A DNA stretch of 64,000 nt from Actinomycetales bacterium (GCA_002748155.1 PDRO01000003.1:142768-206767); one strand, 5' to 3'. Positions 42,004 through 51,557 are shown, numbered from the stretch's first letter. Program-made: numbers and translations. The notes: a model not told the origin generated them from the sequence alone.

Positions 42004-42264
42004 ATGAGCGAGGACTTCGAGGCCGCCGTCGCTGCGGTCGACACCCTGACGAGGGACCCCGGCCAGACCGTGAAGCTGCGGCTCTACGCTCTCTACAAAC
42101 AAGCCACCGAGGGTGACGTTCGGGGTAAGCGTCCCGGCATGCTCGACTTCGTCGGCCGGTCCAAGTACGACGCCTGGGCCGGGCTCAAGGGCACCTCCTC
42201 CGACGATGCCGAGCAGCAGTACATCGACATGATCGGCAGCCTGCAAGCGGCCGAGGGGAAGTAG
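42004..42264 (+). CDS. Acyl-CoA-binding protein
   Basis: Small cytoplasmic carrier of long-chain acyl-CoA. The 86-residue protein matches the four-helix ACBP family over its full length: LRLYALYKQATEGDV, the PGMLDF turn, KYDAWAGLKGTSSDDAEQQY. Residues known to contact CoA (Tyr and Lys in YKQAT and the KYDAW lysine) are kept. ACBPs are common in eukaryotes and patchy in bacteria. Here it stands alone between arc and DUF3054. Confidence 0.93.
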   Translation: MSEDFEAAVAAVDTLTRDPGQTVKLRLYALYKQATEGDVRGKRPGMLDFVGRSKYDAWAGLKGTSSDDAEQQYIDMIGSLQAAEGK

Positions 42265-42356
42265 CACTTCTTCGCGGGCTTACGCCTTATCACAGCACTA
42301 TGCCGTGACACTCACGAGACCGTCACTGGGACGACGGTTTCGTGAAGCACTATTCG

Positions 42357-42746
42357 TCAGTCGCCGGGCCACCACTTGGCAGCGATCCAGCGCCACCCGA
42401 CGAGGAGCAGCGCAAGCACCGCACCAGCGACCAGGATGAATGACAATGCCGTGCCCGGACCGGCGATCACCCGCAGCAGCATGCCGAGGGTGAGGGTGCA
42501 GAACCAGACCACGATGCCCGGGCCGACCGCCAACGGCCATTGCCCTGAGCGCCACCGCACCACTGCCCATCCGGCGGCAGCTCCGACGAGGAAGGGCAAA
42601 GCTGTCACGACAGCTCCGCCGATGGGATTGGCCTCGGCGTGGCTGGCCCGGCCGAGGGCCGCGAAGACGATCACCAGCACGGCGTCGACAACCGGGGCCC
42701 ACGGCATTCCAAGCCGGGACGGGCGAGAAGGCAGGAAACTGGTCAT
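42357..42746 (-). CDS. DUF3054 domain-containing membrane protein
   Basis: A 129-residue actinobacterial DUF3054 protein with four hydrophobic helices (about residues 18-35, 43-65, 72-92 and 98-118). ALGRASHAE after the first helix is characteristic. Its ATG overlaps the stop of the PRPP synthetase gene by four bases, so the two are co-transcribed. Function unknown. Confidence 0.85.
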   Translation of the reverse strand: MTSFLPSRPSRLGMPWAPVVDAVLVIVFAALGRASHAEANPIGGAVVTALPFLVGAAAGWAVVRWRSGQWPLAVGPGIVVWFCTLTLGMLLRVIAGPGTALSFILVAGAVLALLLVGWRWIAAKWWPGD

Positions 42747-43744
42747 AGCACTCCCAGGTCGTCGACGAAGGGCAGCTTCGGCTGCGGTGGCGCGTGGGTC
42801 GGGTCGACCCCCTGGAACAGCTTGGACACGGACCGACCGCCATGGATGCGGGCGATTGCCTCAGCGAACAGCTCAGCGACAGAACGAACTTGCAATTGAG
42901 GCCAGTCCTCCGGTGGCGGCACCGTGTCGGTCGTGACGACTTCGCTGATCATCGGATGCTCCCGCAGCCGTGGCACGGCCTCGCCGGTGAACAGCCCGTG
43001 GGTGCACGCAACCGCCGCTTCGGTGCAACCGGCGTCCTTGAGTCGCTCGAGCAACTCGATGATCGACCCACCGGTGGCGATCTCGTCGTCCAAGACGATG
43101 GCGCGCCTGCCGCTCACGTCACCGACGATAGCGTCGATGACAACCCGGTCGTCGGCCATCCGTTGCTTGCTGCCAGCCGCCACCGGGAGGTTGAGCAACC
43201 GGGCGAACAGGGTGGCGGTCTTGGCGTTGCCGAGGTCGGGGGACACGACGATGGTGTCGGTCAGATCGTGGCTGCGGAAGTGGTCGGCAAGCACCCCGAT
43301 CGCGGTCAAGTGGTCGACCGGCATCCTGAAGAAGCCGTGCACCTGTGGGGCGTGCAGCGCCATCGTGAGCACTCGGGTGGCCCCGGCGGTGTGCAGCAGA
43401 TCGGCCACCAAGCGGCCACCGATCGAAATGCGGGAGGCGTCCTTCTTGTCGGAGCGGGCATAGGCGTAGTGCGGCATGACTGCCGTGATCGAGGCCGCCG
43501 ACGCGCCACGAGCGGCATCCACCATGAGCAGCAGCTCCATGAGGTGCTCCTGCGTGGGCGGCACGAGCGGCTGGATGATGTAGACATCGCGCTGCCGGCA
43601 ATTGGCCAGCAGCTGGGCCTGCAAGCAGTCGTTGCTGAACCGGTTGACCCGAGTGCCGGAGAGCTTCACCCCCAAATGCGCGCAGATGCGTTCGGCGAGG
43701 TCCGGATGCGCGTTGCCGGAGAACACGACGACGGACACGGGCAC
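42743..43744 (-). CDS. Ribose-phosphate pyrophosphokinase-like protein
   Basis: PRPP synthetase fold of 333 residues. VVVFSGNAHPDLAERI matches the N-terminal start and HYAYARSDKKDASRISIGG is the flexible catalytic loop. VSPDLGNAKTA is the ribose-5-phosphate region and RAIVLDDEIATGGSI is the PRPP-binding motif. The loop and the FSGN start differ from the canonical housekeeping Prs (YARQDRK), so it may be a second, divergent paralogue. The GTG start has GGAGG almost adjacent. Operon with DUF3054. Confidence 0.82.
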   Translation of the reverse strand: MPVSVVVFSGNAHPDLAERICAHLGVKLSGTRVNRFSNDCLQAQLLANCRQRDVYIIQPLVPPTQEHLMELLLMVDAARGASAASITAVMPHYAYARSDKKDASRISIGGRLVADLLHTAGATRVLTMALHAPQVHGFFRMPVDHLTAIGVLADHFRSHDLTDTIVVSPDLGNAKTATLFARLLNLPVAAGSKQRMADDRVVIDAIVGDVSGRRAIVLDDEIATGGSIIELLERLKDAGCTEAAVACTHGLFTGEAVPRLREHPMISEVVTTDTVPPPEDWPQLQVRSVAELFAEAIARIHGGRSVSKLFQGVDPTHAPPQPKLPFVDDLGVL

Positions 43745-43816
43745 CCTCCGGGTCTGCTGTAGCGACTACCGGGTCAACCCTAGTCGAGGGCCAGCCGGGT
43801 CGGCGGGTTGGTCGCC

Positions 43817-44779
43817 TCAGCGAAGGTGTCGCCACAGCTCGGTGACCAACTCCAGCAGCGCCTGTCGACCCACCAGGGTGGCCCCGGGATAGCCGAAGAA
43901 GCCGTGGGTCGCGCCGAGGTAGTTGGTCGACCGGGTCGGGACCCCGGCTTCGGCCAGTCGCCGCGCGTAAGCCAACCCCTCGTCACGGACCGGATCGATA
44001 TCGGCGGTGACCACGAGCGCCGGCGGCAGGCCACGAAGATCCTCGCGCCAGTAGGGCGAGATCGTCGGATCCCGTGGGTCCAGGTGTGGCTCGGGCCCGA
44101 GATAGTGCGCAACGAAGACGTCGACCATTCGCTTGGTGAGAACCGGCGCGTTGGCGTGCTCGAGTATGGACGGGAACGAGCGGGACAGGTCGGTGCCCGG
44201 GTAGAGCAACGCCTGATGGCGAATCCGGGGGCCGCCGTCGTCGTGGGCGACGTGACAGACCAGTGCGGCGAGGTTGCCGCCGGCACTGTCCCCGCACACG
44301 GCGATCCGGCTCGGGTCGCCGTGGAGTTCGCCGACCGATTCGCCGGCCCAGCGCAGCGCGTCGACGGCGTCGTGCACGGCCTGCGGGGCGCGGTGCTCAG
44401 GTGCCATCCGGTAGTCGACCGAGAGCACCAGGGCCGATGTGCGAGCGGCGATCATCGCGCACAACGGATCGTAGAGCCGGGTGCTGTTCAGCACCCATCC
44501 GCCGCCGTGGTAGTAGATGACGACCGGGTGAGGTCCGGTGCCGGTCGGTCGGTAGACGCGCAGCTGACGTCGTGACCCGTCACGGGTGGGGAACCACTCG
44601 TCGGAGATCCGGATATGTGCTGGTACCGGACCGGTGACCCACGAGAAGGGTGGCCGGTTCGGGGCGACCTGGGCCCGGGACCGCCGGATGCCGTCCAGAT
44701 CGAGATCAGCCACGTTCGGGTAGATCAGGTGGTCGAGGAGATACGTGAAGGCACGAGTGCGCAGCGGCATACGAGGCAT
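43817..44779 (-). CDS. Alpha/beta hydrolase, hormone-sensitive-lipase-like family
   Basis: Esterase of 320 residues with the HSL/GDXG pattern: oxyanion motif YYHGGGWV, nucleophile GDSAGGN, acid in ADIDPVRDEG and histidine in GATHGFFGYPG. No signal peptide; cytoplasmic. Substrates are likely short-chain esters but unknown. It is divergent from dop, with 125 bases between. Confidence 0.9.
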   Translation of the reverse strand: MPRMPLRTRAFTYLLDHLIYPNVADLDLDGIRRSRAQVAPNRPPFSWVTGPVPAHIRISDEWFPTRDGSRRQLRVYRPTGTGPHPVVIYYHGGGWVLNSTRLYDPLCAMIAARTSALVLSVDYRMAPEHRAPQAVHDAVDALRWAGESVGELHGDPSRIAVCGDSAGGNLAALVCHVAHDDGGPRIRHQALLYPGTDLSRSFPSILEHANAPVLTKRMVDVFVAHYLGPEPHLDPRDPTISPYWREDLRGLPPALVVTADIDPVRDEGLAYARRLAEAGVPTRSTNYLGATHGFFGYPGATLVGRQALLELVTELWRHLR

Positions 44780-44892
44780 GCGCTAAGCCTGCCACGGTCG
44801 CCCGGCGACGTCGTGATGTGGGCCGTCAGGTCAGCCCCCGAGCAGGCCGCGCCCGGGACAGGCGGCACCCGGGAGCGCAGAAGCGAGGCACT

Positions 44893-44898
44893 TAGGGT
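44893..44898 (+). promoter_or_regulatory. Leaderless-type -10 hexamer of dop
   Basis: TAGGGT exactly six bases before the dop ATG. The start codon itself is part of ATGAGTATGCCG, which also opens prcA. Confidence 0.45.
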
Positions 44899-44904
44899 GG
44901 ACCC

Positions 44905-46446
44905 ATGAGTATGCCGGGTGTTCGGCGGGTCATGGGGATCGAGACCGAGTACGGGATCAGCGCCCCGGGCGAGCCCAACGCCAACCCGATCGTCCTCTCA
45001 GGTCAGGTGATCATGGCCTACGCACGAGCGCACGGGTTGCTGACTGGGCAGGGAGCCTGGGACTACGCGACCGAGGCTCCGCTGCGGGATGCCCGCGGGT
45101 GGGAACTCGACCGGGGTCTGGCCGATCCAACGCAACTCACCGACCTCGATGACCCGACGATGGCCAACGTCGTGCTGATGAACGGGGCCCGCTACTACGT
45201 CGATCACGCCCATCCGGAGTATTCCGGCCCGGAGGTCACGACGCCACGGGATGCGTTGATCTGGGACCAGGCCGGCGATCGGGTCATGCGTGAGGCGACC
45301 GAGTTGCTCAGCCCCGACCCGGCCCGTCCGGCGATCGCGCTGTATAAGAACAACACCGACGGCAAGGGTGCTTCCTACGGGACTCACGAGAACTACCTCA
45401 TGCGCCGCGAGACGGCCTTCCACCAGATCATCCGCGGCTTGACGCCCTTCTTCGTCGCCCGTCAAGTCATCTGCGGTGCCGGACGGGTGGGTATCGGCCC
45501 GGAGTCGCAGACCCCGGGTTTCCAGATCAGCCAGCGGGCTGATTTCTTCGAGACCGAGGTCGGGCTGGAGACCACGTTCAAACGCCCGATCATCAACACC
45601 CGTGACGAGCCGCATGCCGCGACCGAGCGCTATCGACGGCTGCATGTCATCATCGGCGATGCCAACCAGTGCGATGTCGCGGGGCTGCTCAAGACCGGTA
45701 CGACCTCGCTTGTGCTGGCGTGTATCGAGGACCGCACCCTGCCGAGCGACATCGCGGTCGCCGATCCGGTCGGCGAACTGCACCAGGTCTCTCACGACCC
45801 GACCCTGCATCATCTGATCACCTTGCGGGACGGGCGGAGGCTCACGGCATTGGAGCTGTTGTGGACCTACCACGACGCGGTCGCGGCATACCTGCATTCG
45901 CGTGGTCACCGTGGCGCGGACGAGAGCGGCGATCCGGACACCGCCGAGGTCATGCGTCTCTGGGCCGACGTGCTCACCCGACTCGGCGCCGACCCGAGCA
46001 GCTGCGCCCGCGATCTCGACTGGGTGGCCAAGCTCCGGGTGTTGCAGGCATACCGGGACCGGGACGGGCTGGGGTGGACCGACCCACGATTGGCTGCTCT
46101 CGATATCCAGTGGAGCGAGCTGAATCCAGCCAAGAGTGTGTTCGCCAAACTTCGGGCAGCCGGCCGGGTGACCCGGCTAGTCAGCGAATCGCAGGTGCTC
46201 GCAGCGGTTAGCGGCCCCCCGGAGGACACCCGGGCTTGGTTCCGGGGTCAGTGCCTGTCGCGGTATGCCGATGCCGTCGTCTCCGCATCGTGGGACTCGG
46301 TGATCTTCGACGTGCCCGGCACACGATCGCTGCAACGGGTGCCGATGCTCGAGCCGTTGCGCGGCACCCGAGCTCAACTCGAGTCCGTGCTCGATGCGAG
46401 TCCCGACGTGGCGACGCTGCTCGAGCGGCTCGGCGACACCGGGTAG
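44905..46446 (+). CDS. dop: Depupylase/deamidase of Pup
   Basis: Converts the C-terminal Gln of Pup to Glu and also removes Pup from substrates. The 513-residue protein is a carboxylate-amine-ligase-fold relative of PafA. The N-terminal metal/nucleotide segment is RRVMGIETEYGIS, followed by YVDHAHPEYSGPE, ALYKNNTDGKGASYGTHENY and [12 protein letters not shown]. Its length and extra N-terminal segment (the Dop loop region, about residues 35-80) separate it from PafA. Pup itself ends in Gln, so Dop is required here. Confidence 0.95.
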   Translation: MSMPGVRRVMGIETEYGISAPGEPNANPIVLSGQVIMAYARAHGLLTGQGAWDYATEAPLRDARGWELDRGLADPTQLTDLDDPTMANVVLMNGARYYVDHAHPEYSGPEVTTPRDALIWDQAGDRVMREATELLSPDPARPAIALYKNNTDGKGASYGTHENYLMRRETAFHQIIRGLTPFFVARQVICGAGRVGIGPESQTPGFQISQRADFFETEVGLETTFKRPIINTRDEPHAATERYRRLHVIIGDANQCDVAGLLKTGTTSLVLACIEDRTLPSDIAVADPVGELHQVSHDPTLHHLITLRDGRRLTALELLWTYHDAVAAYLHSRGHRGADESGDPDTAEVMRLWADVLTRLGADPSSCARDLDWVAKLRVLQAYRDRDGLGWTDPRLAALDIQWSELNPAKSVFAKLRAAGRVTRLVSESQVLAAVSGPPEDTRAWFRGQCLSRYADAVVSASWDSVIFDVPGTRSLQRVPMLEPLRGTRAQLESVLDASPDVATLLERLGDTG

Positions 46447-46624
46447 CCGACCGGGTCTCCCAGCCGACGTGGTCCCTCGGGTTTCTCCGAGACCGCTGCG
46501 CATCGACGGCGTCACGGGTGCATCCTGTCTCGGATGGCGGGAATCGGGTATCACCCTTCGCTTTGGCGCTTCCTTGGTCACTGAACCAGCAAACAGCCGG
46601 TAACGACGTGAGGAGAGCACGACG

Positions 46625-48010
46625 ATGGCCAAGCAAACATGGAGAGTCGAAGGGCGTGTCGAGGTCCGGCACCTGTTGCCGGAGTTGGCGTCGATAAAGG
46701 GGGAAAGGTCGCCGCTGTCCGGGATCACGGTCAAGGTGCAGGCGCGCTCGAAGGTGCTGTTCGGTTGGGGCACCTGGGCGTCCTGGGGCGAGGTGACGAC
46801 CGACGGCAACGGCGAGTTCTGCGTGGTCAAGTCCAAGGGCAGCGACCGTCGCCAGTTCCGCGTCAAGATCCTGTTCGACGACGAGCGCCTGCGCCTCAAG
46901 GAAGGCGGTGAGACAAGTGTGACCTTCGGTGGTGACGGATTCCCCATCGACATCAACCTCGATCTCACCGACAAGGACTGGTTCACGATTCACGACGACA
47001 AGGAATCGGCTGAAGACGGCCGCAAGGCCGGCACGCACAACCTGGGCACGCTCACGGCCACCCCACGCCGGTGCCGCCAGCTCGCCGACCTCTGGGTGCT
47101 GTTCAACCTCGCCCTCGACGAGTTCGACGAGATGGGGCCGAACTTCGGGCTCGACCGTAAGCAGGTCGTGAAGTACCCGATGGGGATCGCGAACAACTCA
47201 GAAGCCAGCGCTTCCTATTCCAACCCGATCAACGGCACCGTCTACATCAAAGAAGACGAGTACACAGCCCGGACCATCCTGCACGAGTTCATGCATCAGT
47301 GGGCCTACGACCGCACTACCGGCGAAGACGCGATGGCCTGGCAGCTGATCAAGCACGGCAGCACGCATGCGGCTCGCGAATTCACGACGTTCGTGCCTTT
47401 CCACGAGGGCTTCGCCGACTGGGCCGCCTACGAGATGCTGCGCTGCATGTCGGGTGGCACCCTGACGAAGTTCCTCGAGGACAACTCGGACAGTATGCCG
47501 GGCCACCCATTCAGCCGAGCGCACCTGGCTGAACCGTTGGCTGCTTCGGAACGGCACCTCGACAACGTCGACTACATGGAACGAGGGTGGCGATCCCTGT
47601 TCACTCTGCTCACGTATAACAACCTCGCCGCGCTCAATTTCGACTCGACCAGCGACTTCGCCGAACGGGACAGTGGCTTCGGGCGCAAGTACGACTCCCC
47701 GAACCTGACCTTCCGGGCCGTTCTGGACATCCTCAATCGACACAGCGACATCCCGGGTGCTACTGGACGCCTGAGCAACGACGACCTCAACTTCGCGGAC
47801 ATCCTGGACCGCGCCCAGCGGGTCCACCCGGAGCTGACCGACGAGGTGATCGAGGCGATCGAGTCGTCGTTGGACCCGAACGCCACGGGGAATCCTTGGG
47901 TACCGCAGTACTTCATGGACGTGGACAAGATCGGGCCAGAGTTGGAGGGACCGTTGGGGACCGGATCCCACTCATGGGAGGCCGTAGTCACGCCGAAAAA
48001 ACCGAGCTGA
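46625..48010 (+). CDS. Unrecognised HExxH zincin-like protein between dop and pup
   Basis: A 461-residue soluble protein I cannot assign to a named family. Residues 1-125 look like a beta-sandwich of transthyretin/carboxypeptidase-regulatory type (SGITVKVQAR, TTDGNGEFCVVK). Residues 140-460 are mostly helical and carry LHEFMHQWAYD (His220, Glu221, His224) and, 37 residues later, HEGFADWAAYE (Glu261), the arrangement of a gluzincin metallopeptidase. YSNPINGTVYI precedes the motif as an edge-strand candidate. There is no signal peptide, so it should share the cytoplasm with the proteasome. GAGGAGA precedes the ATG. In mycobacteria dop and pup are adjacent, so this is an insertion in a conserved cluster. 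Peptidase activity is inferred. Confidence 0.75.
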   Translation: MAKQTWRVEGRVEVRHLLPELASIKGERSPLSGITVKVQARSKVLFGWGTWASWGEVTTDGNGEFCVVKSKGSDRRQFRVKILFDDERLRLKEGGETSVTFGGDGFPIDINLDLTDKDWFTIHDDKESAEDGRKAGTHNLGTLTATPRRCRQLADLWVLFNLALDEFDEMGPNFGLDRKQVVKYPMGIANNSEASASYSNPINGTVYIKEDEYTARTILHEFMHQWAYDRTTGEDAMAWQLIKHGSTHAAREFTTFVPFHEGFADWAAYEMLRCMSGGTLTKFLEDNSDSMPGHPFSRAHLAEPLAASERHLDNVDYMERGWRSLFTLLTYNNLAALNFDSTSDFAERDSGFGRKYDSPNLTFRAVLDILNRHSDIPGATGRLSNDDLNFADILDRAQRVHPELTDEVIEAIESSLDPNATGNPWVPQYFMDVDKIGPELEGPLGTGSHSWEAVVTPKKPS

Positions 48011-48068
48011 CCCGCGACGAGCGCACGTAGGGCCGGCCACCGCGAGTCGGGCAGGTTGACATCGCAGT

Positions 48069-48110
48069 CGGGCAGGATCGTGACCTGCGCACACGTCACG
48101 GTCCTGCCCG
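48069..48110 (+). terminator. Strong 16-base-pair hairpin between the metallopeptidase gene and pup
   Basis: Arms 48069-48084 and 48095-48110 are complementary at 15 of 16 positions, with the remaining pair G-U, around a 10-base loop. It begins 59 bases after the metallopeptidase stop and lies about 106 bases before pup. No T-tract follows. It probably ends the dop-side transcript, leaving pup-prcB-prcA to their own promoter. Confidence 0.65.
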
Positions 48111-48216
48111 TCAGCCGACGCCCCGATCGCAGACCGGGCAGGTAGGTTGGTATGACCCGGGGAATCGCCCGGTGTCACGAACGATCCGGCCTCGCCGGGG
48201 CGGGAAGGATGTCGAC

Positions 48217-48417
48217 ATGACCAGCCAGGAGCAAAGCCGCCCGCAGCGGCGCGAGGGTGATCCCGAGGCGCCGCCGGAAGCCCCGCCAGGTGCTGCCGGC
48301 GCGGCCAAACAGGTCTCCGACGAAGACATCGAGAACGTGCTCGACGAGATCGACGACGTGCTGGAGGCCAACGCGGAGGAGTTCGTCCGCGGCTTCGTTC
48401 AGAAGGGCGGCCAGTGA
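48217..48417 (+). CDS. pup: Prokaryotic ubiquitin-like protein Pup
   Basis: Small disordered protein tag joined to lysines of proteins destined for the proteasome. The 66-residue protein has an acidic, Pro-rich N-terminal half, the helix-forming segment [20 protein letters not shown] that binds the Arc coiled coil, and the C-terminus [10 protein letters not shown]. The final Gln needs deamidation by Dop. ATG 48217 follows GGAAGGA. Its stop overlaps prcB (GTGA). TAGGTT at 48143-48148 is a weak -10 candidate after the upstream hairpin. Confidence 0.96.
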   Translation: MTSQEQSRPQRREGDPEAPPEAPPGAAGAAKQVSDEDIENVLDEIDDVLEANAEEFVRGFVQKGGQ

Positions 48418-49277
48418 CCGACACACACGTCGGCGGGGCGATGTCGGCCGGCGGCGCGCGCGATGGACGGCTGCCCGCGGCATACCTGCGTCCGGGGAGT
48501 TCCTCGTTCACCGACTTTGTGTCCGGGGTGGCACCACAGCTGTTGCCCGGTCGCCGGGTCGGTGCCGGCACGAGCTCCGGGCCGTTGGAGGCGCCGCACG
48601 GCACGACCATCGTGTGCGTGGAGTTCAGCGGTGGGGTGGTGATGGCCGGTGACCGGCGGGCCACCATGGGCAACTTCATCGCCAACCGCGACATGGAGAA
48701 GGTGTATGCCGCCGACGAGTATTCGGTCGTCGGGATCGCCGGCACGGCCGGGATCGCGATCGAGTTGGTCAAGCTCTACCAGGTTGAGCTAGAGCACTAC
48801 GAGAAGATCGAAGGCGCGATCATGAGCATCGAGGGCAAGGCCAACCGCCTTGCCACGATGATCCGGGGGAATCTCGGGATGGCGATGCAAGGGCTGTCGG
48901 TCGTCCCGGTGTTCGCCGGCTACGACCTCGACGAGGACCGCGGTCGGATCTTCTCTTACGACGTCACCGGCGGGTGTTATCCGGAGGCCGAGCATCACGA
49001 GATCGGCTCGGGGTCGATGTTCGCCCGCGGGTCGCTGAAGAAGATCTGGCGGCCAGGAATGGGCGTGGACGACGCCGTGCGTGCTTGTTTGGAGGCGCTC
49101 TACGACGCAGCCGACGACGACTCGGCCACCGGTGGCCCGGATGTCGGGCGGCGGATATGGCCGACGCTGGCGGCGGTGGCTGCCGAAGGCGTGCGGTTCT
49201 ACACCGACGACGAGCTCGGGCCGGTCGTCGAGTCGATCGTGTCCGATCGACGGGGGAATCCGGGAGGTGCACGATGA
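48414..49277 (+). CDS. prcB: Proteasome beta subunit
   Basis: Catalytic subunit of the 20S core. The 287-residue precursor has a propeptide of about 63 residues and matures at Gly63/Thr64 ([10 protein letters not shown]). The N-terminal threonine is the nucleophile, and the lysine and aspartate of the active site lie in the following strands ([13 protein letters not shown]). Threonine-type chemistry is known for the family. GTG 48414 overlaps pup by four bases and the stop overlaps prcA by four, giving a tight pup-prcB-prcA operon. Confidence 0.95.
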   Translation: MTDTHVGGAMSAGGARDGRLPAAYLRPGSSSFTDFVSGVAPQLLPGRRVGAGTSSGPLEAPHGTTIVCVEFSGGVVMAGDRRATMGNFIANRDMEKVYAADEYSVVGIAGTAGIAIELVKLYQVELEHYEKIEGAIMSIEGKANRLATMIRGNLGMAMQGLSVVPVFAGYDLDEDRGRIFSYDVTGGCYPEAEHHEIGSGSMFARGSLKKIWRPGMGVDDAVRACLEALYDAADDDSATGGPDVGRRIWPTLAAVAAEGVRFYTDDELGPVVESIVSDRRGNPGGAR

Positions 49278-50125
49278 GTATGCCGTTCTACGTCTCGCCC
49301 GAGCAGCTCATGAAGGACAAGGCCGACTACGCACGCAAGGGCATTTCTCGCGGCCGGTCGGTCGTGGTGTTGCAGTATGACCGGGGGATCGCCTTCGTGG
49401 CCGAGAACCCGCAGAGTCTGCGCAAGATCAGCGAGATCTACGACCGGATCGCGTTTGCGGCGGTCGGGATGTACTACGAGTTCGAGAACCTGCGGGTGGC
49501 CGGCATCCGGTATGCCGATCTGCGCGGCTACTCCTACGACCGCTCGGATGTCTCGGCGCGGGGTCTGGCCAACGCGTATGCCCAGACGCTGGGCACTGTC
49601 TTCACGACCGAGACCAAGCCCTACGAGATCGAGCTGTGTGTGGCAGAGGTGGGTAAGACCGCTGCCGAAGACCAGATCTATCGGCTCACGTATGACGGTT
49701 CGGTGGCCGACCAGCACGGGTTCGTCGTCATGGGTGGGACCACCGGGGCGGCCGAAGCGCGGTTGCAGCAGGATTGGACGGCAGGAATGGCACTCGGTGA
49801 GGCGCTTCGTCTCGCGGTTGCGGCCCTGGCTGCCGACGGAGCCGGTGGCCCGGATCGCCGGCTCACCCCCGACGAGCTCGAGGTGGCGGTCCTGGATCGC
49901 AATCGGCCGCGACGCACCTTCCGGCGAATCGTCGGACGGTTGCTGGTCGATCTGCTCAACGCGGACAGCCACACGAGCGATGCTCCCGAGACGGACGACC
50001 CGGTGCCGGGCCATCACGACACGCTGGCCGGAGTAACGGGTGATTCGGTCTCGGATACCGTCACCGACCACGCCCCGGGCACTGAGCGACCACTGCCGCC
50101 AGGAGACCAGCCGTCGGGCGATTGA
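49274..50125 (+). CDS. prcA: Proteasome alpha subunit
   Basis: Outer-ring subunit of the 20S core that forms the gate and docks Arc. The 283-residue protein begins [24 protein letters not shown], shown here only to its gating helix, and continues [20 protein letters not shown]. No catalytic threonine. The C-terminal 50 residues are acidic, Asp/Thr/Pro-rich and probably disordered. ATG 49274 is used; a reading starting far inside prcB was rejected. Confidence 0.93.
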   Translation: MSMPFYVSPEQLMKDKADYARKGISRGRSVVVLQYDRGIAFVAENPQSLRKISEIYDRIAFAAVGMYYEFENLRVAGIRYADLRGYSYDRSDVSARGLANAYAQTLGTVFTTETKPYEIELCVAEVGKTAAEDQIYRLTYDGSVADQHGFVVMGGTTGAAEARLQQDWTAGMALGEALRLAVAALAADGAGGPDRRLTPDELEVAVLDRNRPRRTFRRIVGRLLVDLLNADSHTSDAPETDDPVPGHHDTLAGVTGDSVSDTVTDHAPGTERPLPPGDQPSGD

Positions 50126-50156
50126 AACCGGCGCGGATCCCCGGGTGGCGCCCACA

Positions 50157-50162
50157 TAGTCT
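50157..50162 (+). promoter_or_regulatory. Leaderless-type -10 hexamer of pafA
   Basis: TAGTCT six bases before the pafA ATG in the 43-base gap after prcA, so pafA may have its own promoter in addition to read-through. Confidence 0.45.
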
Positions 50163-50168
50163 GAGAGC

Positions 50169-51530
50169 ATGCAGCGGCGGATCTTCGGCATCGAGACCGA
50201 GTTCGGGGTCACCTGCACCAACCGCGGTCAACGTCGCCTCACCCCGGACGAGGTGTCCCGGTATCTGTTCCGGCGGGTGGTGGCCTGGGGGCGCAGCTCC
50301 AACGTCTTCCTCGGCAACGGCTCCCGGCTGTATCTCGATGTCGGCAGCCACCCCGAATACGCGACTCCCGAATGCGACTCGATCCGTGAGCTCGTGGTGC
50401 ACGACCGGGCCGGAGAACGAATCCTCGAAGGCTTGGCCGAGGAAGCTCAGCAGCGACTGGCCGAAGAAGGCATCGACGGGGACCTCTACGTCTTCAAGAA
50501 CAACACCGACTCGGCCGGCAACTCCTATGGCTGTCACGAGAACTTCCTGATCAGTCGTCAGGGGGAGTTCCAGGCCGTGTCCGACACGCTCATTCCCTTC
50601 CTCATCAGCCGGCAACTCATCAGCGGCGCCGGCAAGCTGGTCGTCACGAACCGCGGAGCGACCTACTGTGTCAGCCAACGTGCGGATCACATCTGGGAAG
50701 GGGTCTCCTCGGCCACGACCCGGAGCCGGCCGATCATCAACACCCGGGACGAGCCGCATGCCGATGCCGAGCACTACCGGCGACTGCACGTCATCGTCGG
50801 TGATTCGAACATGGCCGAGCCGACGACCCTGCTCAAAGTGGGTAGTGCCGACCTCGTGTTGCGGATGGCCGAGGCCGGCGTGGTCATCCGGGATCTGACG
50901 CTCGAGAACCCGATCCGGGCCATCCGGGAGATGAGTCACGACATCACCGGCCGGCGCGGGGTCCGGCTGGCCGACGGCCGCACTGCGAGTGCGCTCGACA
51001 TCCAAACCGAATACCTGGCTCATGCCCAAGCTTTCGCGAAAGCCGAGGGGATGACGTCAGGACTGCACGCCCAGGTGCTCCGACTGTGGGAGAGGACCCT
51101 CGACGCGGTGGGCACCGGCAATCTGGCCCTGGTGGAGCGGGAGATCGATTGGGTGATCAAGTGGCGGATGATCGAACGGTATGCCGCCAAGCACGGGCTC
51201 GCGCTCGATGATCCCCGGTTGCTGCAGCTGGATCTCGCCTACCACGACATCAATCGCCGACGAGGCCTCTTCTATCTGCTGCTGCGGGGAGGGCTCGTGG
51301 ACCGGGTGTGCTCCGACCTTGAGACCTTCCGGGCCAAGACGGTGCCTCCCCAGACCACTCGCGCGAAACTGCGCGGGGATTTCGTCCGAGCGGCGCAGAC
51401 CCGCGGCCGCGATTTCAGCGTCGACTGGATGCACCTCAAACTCAACGACCAAGCACAACGAACGGTTCTGTGTAAGAACCCCTTCGCTGCCGTGGACGAA
51501 CGCGTCGACCGGTTGATCGCAGCGATGTGA
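50169..51530 (+). CDS. pafA: Pup--protein ligase
   Basis: Attaches the deamidated Glu of Pup to substrate lysines using ATP. The 453-residue protein starts [16 protein letters not shown] with the metal/nucleotide glutamates, then [38 protein letters not shown] and [19 protein letters not shown]. The C-terminal domain ends [18 protein letters not shown], typical of PafA. It lacks the Dop loop. Shares fold and several motifs with dop 4 kb upstream. Confidence 0.96.
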   Translation: MQRRIFGIETEFGVTCTNRGQRRLTPDEVSRYLFRRVVAWGRSSNVFLGNGSRLYLDVGSHPEYATPECDSIRELVVHDRAGERILEGLAEEAQQRLAEEGIDGDLYVFKNNTDSAGNSYGCHENFLISRQGEFQAVSDTLIPFLISRQLISGAGKLVVTNRGATYCVSQRADHIWEGVSSATTRSRPIINTRDEPHADAEHYRRLHVIVGDSNMAEPTTLLKVGSADLVLRMAEAGVVIRDLTLENPIRAIREMSHDITGRRGVRLADGRTASALDIQTEYLAHAQAFAKAEGMTSGLHAQVLRLWERTLDAVGTGNLALVEREIDWVIKWRMIERYAAKHGLALDDPRLLQLDLAYHDINRRRGLFYLLLRGGLVDRVCSDLETFRAKTVPPQTTRAKLRGDFVRAAQTRGRDFSVDWMHLKLNDQAQRTVLCKNPFAAVDERVDRLIAAM

Positions 51531-51557
51531 GCTGGCCAGCCCCGGGATGCCGGCAGT

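Noticed and set aside
48974..49273. 100-codon upstream extension of prcA
   Set aside because: It overlaps prcB in another frame; ATG 49274 gives the normal alpha-subunit start and a 4-base overlap.
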